From positions 1-38,029 of the forward strand of contig CAJYHL010000030.1 in assembly GCA_913774625.1 (NCBI GenBank): 38,029 nucleotides of DNA. Reading direction: 5' to 3'. Shown here piece after piece: positions 6,598-14,014 of this stretch. This DNA is from an uncultured Acidovorax sp. (GTDB lineage: Bacteria > Pseudomonadota > Gammaproteobacteria > Burkholderiales > Burkholderiaceae_C). The position numbers and the translations under genes are program-made. Under the pieces are notes generated by a model. The model ran no database searches. It was given only the letters and a program-made list of their open reading frames with translations, and had not been told where the DNA came from. Within the stretch, counting starts at the first letter, position 1; each line of letters starts with the position of its first letter.

Positions 6598-8823
6598 ATG
6601 TCACACTACTGTATGTCTCAACAGGAGTGGGCCACGCAGGCCCTGCAGTCTTTCGATGCGGTGGTGTCGGCCACCGAGGGTTTCCGCAGCCGCACGGGCC
6701 AGCGCCGCATGGCCGAACAGGTGGCGCACACCTTCTCGCGCGCCCAGCTGGGCAAGCTGGAAGAAGCCGAGAGCGAAGGCGCCCCACCGCCCGCGCCGCA
6801 GCGCGCCATCGCCGTGGTGCAGGCGGGCACGGGCGTGGGCAAGTCGCTGGCCTACAGCGTGCCGGCCATCGCCATGGCGCTGGAGCGCGGCACGCGGGTG
6901 CTGATCTCCACCGCCACCGTGGCGCTGCAGGAGCAACTGGTCAACAAGGACCTGCCCGCGCTGGCCGCGCGCATGGCCCAGCCCTTCCGCTTCGCGCTGG
7001 CCAAGGGGCGCGGGCGCTATGTGTGCAAGCTCAAGCTCGAACGGCTGGCCAGCGGCGGGTCGGCCGGCGGCGAGGGCGGCCCGGACGACGACCTGTTCGC
7101 CGACGAGGAAGCCGAGGAACGCGCCCGCCGGCCGCGCCAGGAATCCGAGGCGCGCATGCAGTTCTACACCTCGATGGCCGATGCGCTGGCCACCGGCGGC
7201 TGGGACGGCGACCGCGACACGCTGCAGGCCCCGCCCGAGGCCGAGGTCTGGAGCCCCGTGGCGGCCGAGGCCAGTTCCTGCACCGGCAAGCACTGCCCGG
7301 TGTTCAGCCAATGCACCTACTACGACCGGCGCAAGGCGCTGGTGGCCGCGCAGGTCATCGTGGCCAACCACGACCTGCTGCTCTCCTCCATCGGCGCTCG
7401 GCTGCTGCCCGAGCTGGACAACTGCCTGCTGGTGCTCGACGAAGCCCACCACCTGCCCGGCACCGCGCTGCAGCAGTTCGCCTGCGAGGCCGACCTGAGC
7501 CGCCTGAACTGGATCGACAAGCTGGCCAGCCGCGCGCTGCGCATCGGCGCGCTGGTCGAGGTCGAGGAGATCGCCGACGTGCCCAACCACGCAGCGCGCC
7601 TGCGCACCGCGCTGCAGGACGCGGCCCGGCTGGCCATGGACGTCTATGGCGAAGAGCTGCGCGCCCCGCGCCCGGCCTGGGGCGGCCGCGCCCGCCCGCA
7701 GGCGCCGGGCGTGCCCACGCGCGCCCGGGTGGCAGGCGGCGTGCTGCCGCCCGAGCTCATCGAGCCGCTGGCGCAGGCCGCCCACCATGCCGAGGGCTTT
7801 CTGGATGCGCTGCGCGCCATCTCCAAGGCCCTGCGCGCCGAGATCCGCGACAAGCCCGACGAGGCGCGGCGCCTGTCCACGCTCTACGCGCAGATCGGCG
7901 CGCTGGCGCCGCGGCTGGAGGCCGCGCACGCCACCGCCCAGCTGCTGCTGCAGGACGCGCCCGAAGGCGCCGTGCCCGCCGCCAAGTGGTTCACGCTGCA
8001 GGTGGACGGCGACTACATCGTGGTCAAGGCGCATGCCAGCCCGGTGCTGCCGGGCAACACGCTGCGCCACAACCTCTGGTCGGCCGTGCGCGGCGCGGTG
8101 CTGACCTCGGCCACGCTCACCAGCTGCGGGCAGTTCGACTTCTTCCTGCGCGAAGCCGGCCTCTTCGGCGACGAGGCCGTGACCACGCTCGAGGTGCCCA
8201 GCCCCTTCGACTACGCGCTGCAGGGCACGCTGATCGCCACCGAGACGCAGGCCGACCCGCGCGAGGCCCAGGCCTTCACCGCCGAGATGGTCGATGCGCT
8301 GCTGAGCGACCTGGCGATGGTCGAATCCGGCGCCCTGGTGCTCTTCACCTCGCGCGACCAGATGCGCCAGGCCGTCGATGCCCTGCCCACCGCCATGCGC
8401 GCCAGCGTGCTGGTGCAGACCGCCCTGCCCCGCCCGCAGCTGCTGGCCCAGCACCGCGAGCGCGTGGAGCGCGGCGAGCCGTCCATCATCTTCGGCATGC
8501 AGTCCTTCGGCGAAGGCCTGGACCTGCCCGGCGCGCTCTGCGAATCGCTCTTCATCACCAAGCTGCCCTTCGCCCCGCCCGACGACCCGGTGGGCGAGGC
8601 CCGCGCCGAATGGCTGCGCGCCGCCGGGCGCGACCCGTTCAGCGAGCTGGTGGTGCCGGCCACCGCCATCCGCCTGGCGCAATGGGTGGGCCGCGCCATT
8701 CGCACCGAGGAGGACCGCGCCCACGTCTATTGCTACGACAAGCGGCTGGTGCGCACCTCCTACGGCCAGCGGCTGCTCAAGGGCCTGCCGCCGTTCACGC
8801 TGGAGCGGCGCGGAGCGGCCTAG
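6598..8823 (+). CDS. dinG: DinG-type ATP-dependent Fe-S DNA helicase
   Basis: Superfamily-2 XPD-like 5'-3' helicase of 741 residues that unwinds damaged or R-loop-containing DNA. Visible motifs: Walker A AGTGVGKS at 76-83; four cluster cysteines C143, C228, C233 and C239; Walker B DEAH at 281-284 (LVLDEAHHLPG); motif V QSFGEGLDLPG; motif VI QWVGRAIRTEEDRAHVY. The four cysteines support a 4Fe-4S cluster. An Ala/Arg-rich insert (about residues 355-380) follows the Fe-S/Arch region. The start could be ATG 6598 or ATG 6613 (MSQQEWATQ); the latter resembles the usual N-terminus more closely. Transcribed divergently from the small hydrophilic protein gene. Confidence 0.93.
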   Translation: MSHYCMSQQEWATQALQSFDAVVSATEGFRSRTGQRRMAEQVAHTFSRAQLGKLEEAESEGAPPPAPQRAIAVVQAGTGVGKSLAYSVPAIAMALERGTRVLISTATVALQEQLVNKDLPALAARMAQPFRFALAKGRGRYVCKLKLERLASGGSAGGEGGPDDDLFADEEAEERARRPRQESEARMQFYTSMADALATGGWDGDRDTLQAPPEAEVWSPVAAEASSCTGKHCPVFSQCTYYDRRKALVAAQVIVANHDLLLSSIGARLLPELDNCLLVLDEAHHLPGTALQQFACEADLSRLNWIDKLASRALRIGALVEVEEIADVPNHAARLRTALQDAARLAMDVYGEELRAPRPAWGGRARPQAPGVPTRARVAGGVLPPELIEPLAQAAHHAEGFLDALRAISKALRAEIRDKPDEARRLSTLYAQIGALAPRLEAAHATAQLLLQDAPEGAVPAAKWFTLQVDGDYIVVKAHASPVLPGNTLRHNLWSAVRGAVLTSATLTSCGQFDFFLREAGLFGDEAVTTLEVPSPFDYALQGTLIATETQADPREAQAFTAEMVDALLSDLAMVESGALVLFTSRDQMRQAVDALPTAMRASVLVQTALPRPQLLAQHRERVERGEPSIIFGMQSFGEGLDLPGALCESLFITKLPFAPPDDPVGEARAEWLRAAGRDPFSELVVPATAIRLAQWVGRAIRTEEDRAHVYCYDKRLVRTSYGQRLLKGLPPFTLERRGAA

Positions 8824-8903
8824 GCGCAGTTCGGGCGGCGGGGGCGACATGCAGCAGGCGCATACTCCCCGGCTTTTTGCGCCTCTGCAGCGCGACGACG
8901 ACC

Positions 8904-9269
8904 ATGCCCCACACCACCCCCGCCTGCCCCCAATGCGGCCTGGAGAACACCTACCCCGACGCCGATCTTTTCATCTGCCCCGACTGCGGCCATGAATGGC
9001 CCCAGGCCGGCGCCGCAGCGCAGGGCGACGATGCAGCAGCCGATGCCGGCGACGGCACGGTGCGCGACGCCAACGGCAACCCGCTGGCCGACGGCGACGC
9101 AGTGATCCTGGTGAAGGACCTCAAAGTGAAGGGCGCGGGCGCCACCCTGAAGAAGGGCACCAAGATCAAGGGCATCCGCCTGGTGGACGGCGCCGACGGC
9201 CACAACGTGGACTGCAAGACCGACCTGGGCAGCCTGCTGCTCAAGTCGGAATTCCTGAAGAAGGCCTGA
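8904..9269 (+). CDS. yjdM: PhnA/YjdM-family zinc-ribbon protein
   Basis: Product of 121 residues. The N-terminal zinc ribbon has CPQC (C8, C11) and CPDC (C25, C28). After an Ala/Asp-rich linker comes the PhnA C-terminal domain, with DANGNPLADGDAVILVKDLK and VKGAGATLKKGTKIKGIRLV. Despite its historical link to the phn operon, the family (E. coli YjdM) is not a proven phosphonate enzyme and its role remains unclear. The start at 8904 places the zinc ribbon at the N-terminus as in relatives. It is 80 bp after dinG, possibly co-transcribed. A nested inverted repeat follows the stop. Confidence 0.9.
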   Translation: MPHTTPACPQCGLENTYPDADLFICPDCGHEWPQAGAAAQGDDAAADAGDGTVRDANGNPLADGDAVILVKDLKVKGAGATLKKGTKIKGIRLVDGADGHNVDCKTDLGSLLLKSEFLKKA

Positions 9270-9271
9270 AG

Positions 9272-9336
9272 AGCGTCCCTTCCGACGATCCCGCGGGCGA
9301 TCGTCGAACCGCGCCCACAGCACTGTCGGACGCTCC
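9272..9336. repeat. Nested inverted repeat downstream of yjdM
   Basis: An outer perfect 8-bp pair GAGCGTCC (9272-9279) / GGACGCTC (9329-9336) encloses an inner perfect 8-bp hairpin CGACGATC (9284-9291) / GATCGTCG (9300-9307). No T-tract follows. It begins 2 bp after the yjdM stop and could act as a non-canonical terminator or 3'-end RNA stabiliser. Confidence 0.5.
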
Positions 9337-9463
9337 CCACAGGCAGCGGGGCCGGCTGCCGACCCGGCCCCCCGCAGCTCCGGCCTACATTGACCCGATG
9401 CCTGCGAGGCGCTTCCTGCGCCTCGCTCCATTCCTTCAATCCACCAACGCCGGAGACCTTCCC

Positions 9464-9967
9464 ATGAGCCAGAACGAATCGAGCCACGCCACGCTGTGGA
9501 AGCTGATCAAGGACATCCGTTTCGGCATGCTCACGCACCGCGCCGAAAGCGGCGAGCTGCACGCCCATCCGCTGACCACGCAGAACAAGGACATGGACGA
9601 GCAGGCCCAGCTGTACTTCTTCATCCCCCGCAACGGCGAGCTCTACGCACGCCTGCTGCGCGACGGCCAGGTCAACGTGAGCTACGCCGACCCGGACCGC
9701 GACAGCTATGTCTCGCTCTCCGGCAGCGCCGGCTTCATCGAGGACATGGCCAGGAAGGAAGCGCTCTGGTCGCCCATGGCCAAGGCCTGGTTCCCCGAAG
9801 GCGTGACCGATCCCAACTTGGCGCTGCTGTCCATCCGCATCGGCCATGCCGAGTACTGGGACGTGAAGGAAAACAAGATGCTGCAGCTCTTCAAGATGGC
9901 TGCCGCCGCCATCAGCGGCAAGCCGCCCACCCATCTGGGCGAGCACAAGGAACTGTCGCTGGGCTGA
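9464..9967 (+). CDS. Pyridoxamine 5'-phosphate oxidase-family general stress protein
   Basis: Product of 167 residues with the split-barrel flavin-binding fold of the general stress FMN-binding family (GsiB/YdaG/Xac2369-like). The N-terminal segment LWKLIKDIRFGMLTHRAESG is followed by HAHPLTTQNKDMDEQAQLYFF and DRDSYVSLSGSAGFIEDMARKE, the usual flavin-barrel landmarks. WFPEGVTDPNLALLSIRIG is highly typical of the group. These proteins bind FMN or FAD and are stress-induced; the catalytic role is not established. GGAGA lies 9 bp before the ATG at 9464. A terminator follows immediately. Confidence 0.9.
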   Translation: MSQNESSHATLWKLIKDIRFGMLTHRAESGELHAHPLTTQNKDMDEQAQLYFFIPRNGELYARLLRDGQVNVSYADPDRDSYVSLSGSAGFIEDMARKEALWSPMAKAWFPEGVTDPNLALLSIRIGHAEYWDVKENKMLQLFKMAAAAISGKPPTHLGEHKELSLG

Positions 9968-9985
9968 CCGGCGGCCGGCACAGCA

Positions 9986-10019
9986 AACCCGGGGGCGCCG
10001 CCCAGCGCCCCGGGTTTTC
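9986..10019 (+). terminator. Rho-independent terminator after the stress-protein gene
   Basis: Stem AACCCGGGGGCG pairs with CGCCCCGGGTT across a short C/G loop and is followed by TTTTCT. It insulates the upstream stress gene from the histidine kinase gene. Confidence 0.85.
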
Positions 10020-10059
10020 TCGCACTGGGCAGCGCAAATAACAATAAATGACCCAGGCA

Positions 10060-10079
10060 ATCGGTAAAAGTTGACCGAT
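10060..10079. promoter_or_regulatory. Short inverted repeat upstream of histidine kinase gene
   Basis: ATCGGT (10060-10065) and ACCGAT (10074-10079) are a perfect 6-bp inverted pair inside an unusually AT-rich patch (10036-10080) just before the kinase start at 10099. Candidate operator or promoter region; no confident -35/-10 pair could be placed. Confidence 0.35.
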
Positions 10080-10098
10080 AGGCCATGACAATCGCAGG

Positions 10099-12060
10099 AT
10101 GCGCCCGCGCTTCCTGTCCGCCATCGTTGCAGCCGTGCGCCCACCCCGCTTCACGCCCGGGTGGGCTTGGGCATGCGCATGGCTGCTGTGGTGGCTGGCG
10201 GCCACCCCGGCCTGGGCCATCGAAGAAATTCCGGCCAGCGTCGCCCTGCTGATCGACCCGCAGGGCACGCAGACCATCGAATCGGTGCAGCGGGCCGAAT
10301 TCCGCCCCACCGCCGTTCCGCTGAGCCTGGGCTACACCGCCGCGGCCGCCTGGCTGCGCATCACCGTCCCGCCCTCGCCGCAGCCCCGGCTGGTGCTGCT
10401 GGTGCAGCCGCAGACCCTGGATTCGGTCCGCCTGTACCGTCCGGCGGAGCAGGACGCCGCCGATGCCGGCACGGCCGGCGCGCAGTGGGAGGCGGTGGAT
10501 GCCGGCGACCTGTTTCCCTATGCGCAGCGCGAGCGCGCGGAGGCCGAGACAGCCTTCTACCTGGAGCCCTCCGCCACCGGGCCCACCACCGTCTATCTGC
10601 GCATCCAGACCAAGGGCAGCAGCCTGGTGCGGCCCTGGGTGCTGACGCCGGGCGACAGCCTGCGCTTCGATGCCGGGCTGCACGCGCTGACCGGCCTCTA
10701 CGGCGGCGTGGTGCTGTGCCTGCTGGGGGTCTCGCTGATCTGCTGGTGGACCACGCGCGACGGGCTGTGGGGCTACAGCGCGCTCTTCCATCTGCTATCG
10801 CTGCTCTACACCCTCTTCGTGATGGGCTTCGCCGCCAAGTTCGTGCTGGACACCCGGCCCGCCGCGGCCGACCTGGGCACATCGCTGCTGGGCTGCGCCC
10901 ATTTCGCCGCAGTCAACCTGCTGGGCCTGAAGCTGATCCGCGCTTTCGAGGCGCCGCGCTGGGCCACGCCGATCTACCTCGTTCCGCTCGCCGCCTTTCC
11001 GCTGCAGCTGGCCTGCCTGCTGCTGTGGGACGCCCCGCGCTGGGCGCTGGCCTCCAACGTGGGCCTGCTGCTGCTGCAGGCCTTCGTCGCTCCGGTGGTG
11101 ATCTGGTTCGTGCCTCTGCCGGACCGGCCGGTGCGCTACCTGCTGCGCACGATGACGATGGTGGTCGCGCTGTACGTCATCTTCTACGCCATGCCGCTCT
11201 TCGGCATCGGCCACCTGTCGGACTTCAACGTCTATCCCGCGATGGCGGCCAACCTGTTCGTGGAGATCGCGCAGCAGTGCATCCTGGCGCGGCGCATGCA
11301 GCTGCAGCTGCGCGAACGCCGGCTGCTGCAAGGCCAGCTGCGCGACACCGCCACGCGGCTGGACGTGGAGCAGCGCGGCCGGCGCGAGGCCGCGGGCTTC
11401 CTGGACATGCTGATCCACGAGGTGAAGAACCCGCTGGCCGCCATCCGCGTGGCAGCGGCCACGCTGCGCAGCGGGCGCCTGGCCGACGAGGGCCAGCGCG
11501 CCGCGCGGCTGGACGCGATCCAGCACTCGGTGGCCGACATCGACGCCGTGCTGCGGCAATGCACGGACCTGGACCAGCTGGAGCAGGGCGTGATCCGCGT
11601 GAACCGCAGCCCCCAGGACGTGGCGCAGTTGCTGCAGGCCGAAGCCGCCCAGCGCCCCGGCGCGGACCGCATCGCCCTGCAAGCAGCGCCCTTGAGCGCC
11701 TGCGTCGATGCCACGCTGCTGCGGCTGATGCTGCGCAACCTGCTGGACAACGCGCTGCGCTATTCGCCGCCCGCCGGTACCGTGCAGGTGGCCCTGGCCG
11801 CGCAGGCGCACGAAGGCCGCGCGGGCTTCGAGATCGCCGTGCGCAACGCCGCCGGCCGCGCCGGCCTGCCGGACCCCGAACGGCTTTTCGGCAAGTACTA
11901 CCGCGCGCCCCGCGCGCAGCACCTTTCGGGCACCGGCCTGGGCCTGTACTGGGTGCATGAAGTGGCGGCCCTGAACGGTGGCCACATCCGTTACCGGCCG
12001 CTGTGCCAGGACGGCATCGACAACGCCGTGTTCACGCTGTGGCTGCCTTGCGAAGCCTAG
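10099..12060 (+). CDS. 7TMR-DISM sensor histidine kinase
   Basis: Product of 653 residues. A hydrophobic N-terminal signal/anchor (about 18-41) ending in AWA is followed by a periplasmic 7TMR-DISM extracellular domain (about 45-185). About seven membrane spans (roughly 195-385) come next, then a short coiled coil (RMQLQLRERRLLQGQLRDTATR). The kinase core has the H-box FLDMLIHEVKNPLAAIRV with phospho-acceptor H440, N-box LRNLLDNALRYSPP near 547 and G-box GTGLGLYWVHE near 611. DISM receptors sense small extracellular ligands, often carbohydrate-like; this ligand is unknown. The response regulator gene starts 10 bp after the stop, so the two are an operon and cognate pair. Confidence 0.93.
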   Translation: MRPRFLSAIVAAVRPPRFTPGWAWACAWLLWWLAATPAWAIEEIPASVALLIDPQGTQTIESVQRAEFRPTAVPLSLGYTAAAAWLRITVPPSPQPRLVLLVQPQTLDSVRLYRPAEQDAADAGTAGAQWEAVDAGDLFPYAQRERAEAETAFYLEPSATGPTTVYLRIQTKGSSLVRPWVLTPGDSLRFDAGLHALTGLYGGVVLCLLGVSLICWWTTRDGLWGYSALFHLLSLLYTLFVMGFAAKFVLDTRPAAADLGTSLLGCAHFAAVNLLGLKLIRAFEAPRWATPIYLVPLAAFPLQLACLLLWDAPRWALASNVGLLLLQAFVAPVVIWFVPLPDRPVRYLLRTMTMVVALYVIFYAMPLFGIGHLSDFNVYPAMAANLFVEIAQQCILARRMQLQLRERRLLQGQLRDTATRLDVEQRGRREAAGFLDMLIHEVKNPLAAIRVAAATLRSGRLADEGQRAARLDAIQHSVADIDAVLRQCTDLDQLEQGVIRVNRSPQDVAQLLQAEAAQRPGADRIALQAAPLSACVDATLLRLMLRNLLDNALRYSPPAGTVQVALAAQAHEGRAGFEIAVRNAAGRAGLPDPERLFGKYYRAPRAQHLSGTGLGLYWVHEVAALNGGHIRYRPLCQDGIDNAVFTLWLPCEA

Positions 12061-12070
12061 GAAGAAGACC

Positions 12071-12826
12071 TTGAACCCGCTCCTGGACATCATCCTCGTG
12101 GAAGACAACGACGCGCTGCGCGAGGAACTCGTTTCCTTCCTGCAGCGCCCCGGCTGGGCCGTGCGCGGCGTCGATTGCGGCGAAGCCATGGACGCGGCCC
12201 TGCGCAGCAGGCCGGCCGACATCGCCCTGCTGGACCTGAACCTGCCGTTCGAGGACGGCCTCGGCATCGCCCGCCGCCTGCGGACGGTATTCCCGATGAT
12301 GGGCATCGTGCTGCTCACGGCCCGCACCCAGCCCAGCGACCGCAGGCGGGGCTACGAGGCCGGGGCGGATGTCTATCTGACCAAGCCGACCAGCGTGGAA
12401 GAGCTGGAGTCGGTGATCCACAACCTGGGCCGGCGCGTGCAGCCCGTGAACGACGATGCGCTGGTGCTGAACCCGTCGGCGCTCACGCTGGCCGCGCCCG
12501 GCGGCGCCGCCCTGCGCCTGACGGTGACCGAAGCCGAAATGCTGCATGCCCTGGCGCTGGCGCCCGAGCGCCAGCTGCACACCGAATTCCTGCTCTACAC
12601 CCTGGCCGACAAGAGCATCACGCTGACCCGCGAAAACCTGGCCGTGCTGATCAGCCGACTGCGCGCCAAGCTGGAAAACACGCTGGGCCAGGCCGAGGTC
12701 ATCAAGGCCGTGCGCGGCGTGGGCTACAGGCTCACGCCGGTGGTGCGCATCGTCCACGGCAGCGCGACCGGCGGCCAGCGCGTCAACGCGGCGACGGCAG
12801 CGACCACCACCACAGCGCCAGGTTGA
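12071..12826 (+). CDS. OmpR-type response regulator (TTG start)
   Basis: Product of 251 residues partnered with the upstream DISM kinase. Receiver domain: acidic pocket VEDND near the N-terminus, phospho-acceptor D55 in LLDLNLP, switch T83 and conserved K105 in LTKPTS. The C-terminal winged helix contains the recognition region ENLAVLISRLRAKLENTL and the closing signature VIKAVRGVGYRL. The start is TTG at 12071: AGGAAGA overlaps the kinase stop at the right spacing, and MNPLLDIILVEDND is a normal receiver N-terminus, while no ATG fits. The Thr/Ala-rich tail overlaps the convergent protease gene by 44 bp. Confidence 0.92.
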   Translation: MNPLLDIILVEDNDALREELVSFLQRPGWAVRGVDCGEAMDAALRSRPADIALLDLNLPFEDGLGIARRLRTVFPMMGIVLLTARTQPSDRRRGYEAGADVYLTKPTSVEELESVIHNLGRRVQPVNDDALVLNPSALTLAAPGGAALRLTVTEAEMLHALALAPERQLHTEFLLYTLADKSITLTRENLAVLISRLRAKLENTLGQAEVIKAVRGVGYRLTPVVRIVHGSATGGQRVNAATAATTTTAPG

Positions 12827-13223
12827 ACCAGGCGTGCAGCGCCACATTCATCGCCAGGCTGGCGCGGCGGCGCCACAGCTCGCCCAGGGCCAGCCCGGGC
12901 ACGCACCACAGCACGCACAGCCAGCCCGCCCAGGGTGCATGCAGGGCGGCGAAGCACAGGCTGGCGACGGCGTTGGCCGCGTGGCCCGAGCCCGCCAGCC
13001 GCCGTTGCAGCCCCGCCTGCAGGTTGGCGCGCAGCACCCATTCCTCCAGGAAGGGGGCCAGGGCGAAGAACACGGCGGCATCGCGCCAGCCGCCCACCGC
13101 CAGCCCCAGGCCGAAGAGCCCGTGGGCCAGGGCCGCGACCGGCAGCGCCGCCGCGGCCGGCAGCAGCCAGGGCCACCAGGGTCCGGCGAGGGCCAGCAAG
13201 GGCCTGAACAGCGCTTGGAACAT
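12783..13223 (-). CDS. mrtJ: CAAX-type (CPBP) glutamic intramembrane protease, MrtJ-like sorting enzyme
   Basis: Membrane protein of 146 residues, about half the length of ordinary CPBP proteases and so a minimal catalytic core. The Rce1-like motifs are intact: EExxxR at E60-E61-R65 (LEEWVLR), FxxxH at F91-H95 (FAALH) and HxxxN at H130-N134 (HAWFN). It is the last gene of an operon whose first gene encodes a protein with a Cys-type C-terminal sorting signal. Small CPBP enzymes of this kind (MrtJ, MrtX, MrtS) were proposed computationally to cleave JDVT-, MYXO- and Synergist-CTERM signals. The MrtJ name is inferred from motifs and neighbours. Its 3' end overlaps the convergent response regulator by 44 bp. 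Confidence 0.8.
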   Translation of the reverse strand: MFQALFRPLLALAGPWWPWLLPAAAALPVAALAHGLFGLGLAVGGWRDAAVFFALAPFLEEWVLRANLQAGLQRRLAGSGHAANAVASLCFAALHAPWAGWLCVLWCVPGLALGELWRRRASLAMNVALHAWFNLALWWWSLPSPR

Positions 13224-13234
13224 GACGTGCGCCG

Positions 13235-14014
13235 TCAGTGCCTGGCCGGAATGTCGAGCGCGGGGGAGAAATCGAAGACGGAGCCCAGCGTCGCCAGATC
13301 GGGCGCATCGTCCGCGCGCAGCGCCACGGCAGGCATGGGCGCACGCCCCGGCATGCCGCCGCCTTCCAGCCAGCGGGCGCTGCGCTGCACATAGTCGGCC
13401 ACGATGCCGCTGGCGACCCGGCCGCCGGCATCGATGCGCTCGCGCCGGTAGCCCAGCAGCGGCCAGGTGCAGGGCGACGGCGGCTGCGGCGGCGCTGCCC
13501 GGGCCGGGCAGCGCCCCGCGCCGAAGCGCAGCTGGAAGCGCTCCAGCCCGTCGGGAAACACATAGTCCACCACCAGGGTGAAGCCGTCGGCCTCGGCCTG
13601 CAGCCGCTGCAGGCGCGCCGTGGCCAGGCCCAGCGGATCGCGCGCCGGAAAGAGCCGGGGATTGAACGCCCCGGCCTCCGCCGGCCCGGGCGGCGCGATG
13701 GCCGTGTGCTCTTCAGCGCCCTTTGCGGCTTCGGGCACGCGACGCGCCCACACCCGCCAGCCTTCCGGCCCCGGGGATGGCAGCACGGCGATGCGGTCGA
13801 GCTGGCCCGGCGCCGCCACGTAGTCGAGCCGGGCCCACTGCGCAGCCTGCGCAGCTTGCACGGCCTGGGCCGGGGCCGCGAATCCCGGCGTTTCGGCACC
13901 GACCGCCGGCAGCGCAGCCAGCACACCCAGGGCGATGCCCGCCCCCGCCGCGCGCCAAGGCCGGGCGGCGGTGCGCAAAGGCGGAGAGAGCGGGGGGCGG
14001 ATCTTCTGCTTCAC
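13235..14014 (-). CDS. Exported protein of unknown function in the sorting operon (GTG start)
   Basis: Product of 259 residues with a signal peptide or N-terminal anchor (basic start, hydrophobic run IALGVLAALPAVGA, likely cleavage after residue 40). The mature part has no domain I recognise. Notable parts are FTLVVDYVFPDGLERFQLRF, a Cys pair (RCPARAAPP..PCTWPLL) that could form a disulfide, and a C-terminal LGSVFDFSPALDIP. The GTG start at 14014 overlaps the upstream TGA stop as GTGA, so translation is coupled to the sorted protein. The protease gene starts 11 bp after its stop. Position and coupling suggest a dedicated partner or accessory factor; that is inference. Confidence 0.75.
   Translation of the reverse strand: MKQKIRPPLSPPLRTAARPWRAAGAGIALGVLAALPAVGAETPGFAAPAQAVQAAQAAQWARLDYVAAPGQLDRIAVLPSPGPEGWRVWARRVPEAAKGAEEHTAIAPPGPAEAGAFNPRLFPARDPLGLATARLQRLQAEADGFTLVVDYVFPDGLERFQLRFGAGRCPARAAPPQPPSPCTWPLLGYRRERIDAGGRVASGIVADYVQRSARWLEGGGMPGRAPMPAVALRADDAPDLATLGSVFDFSPALDIPARH

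Noticed and set aside
3863-6787. 974-residue minus-strand open frame
   Set aside because: A shadow frame over the exported-protein gene, osmC and others in GC-rich DNA; composition is Arg/Ala/Pro-rich with no domain.
6601-8850. 749-residue open frame antisense to dinG
   Set aside because: Mirror frame of a real gene caused by high third-position GC; no family signature.
10795-12327. 510-residue frame antisense to the kinase/regulator pair
   Set aside because: Low-complexity Gln/His/Arg sequence typical of antisense of GC-rich genes; both sense genes have intact catalytic motifs.
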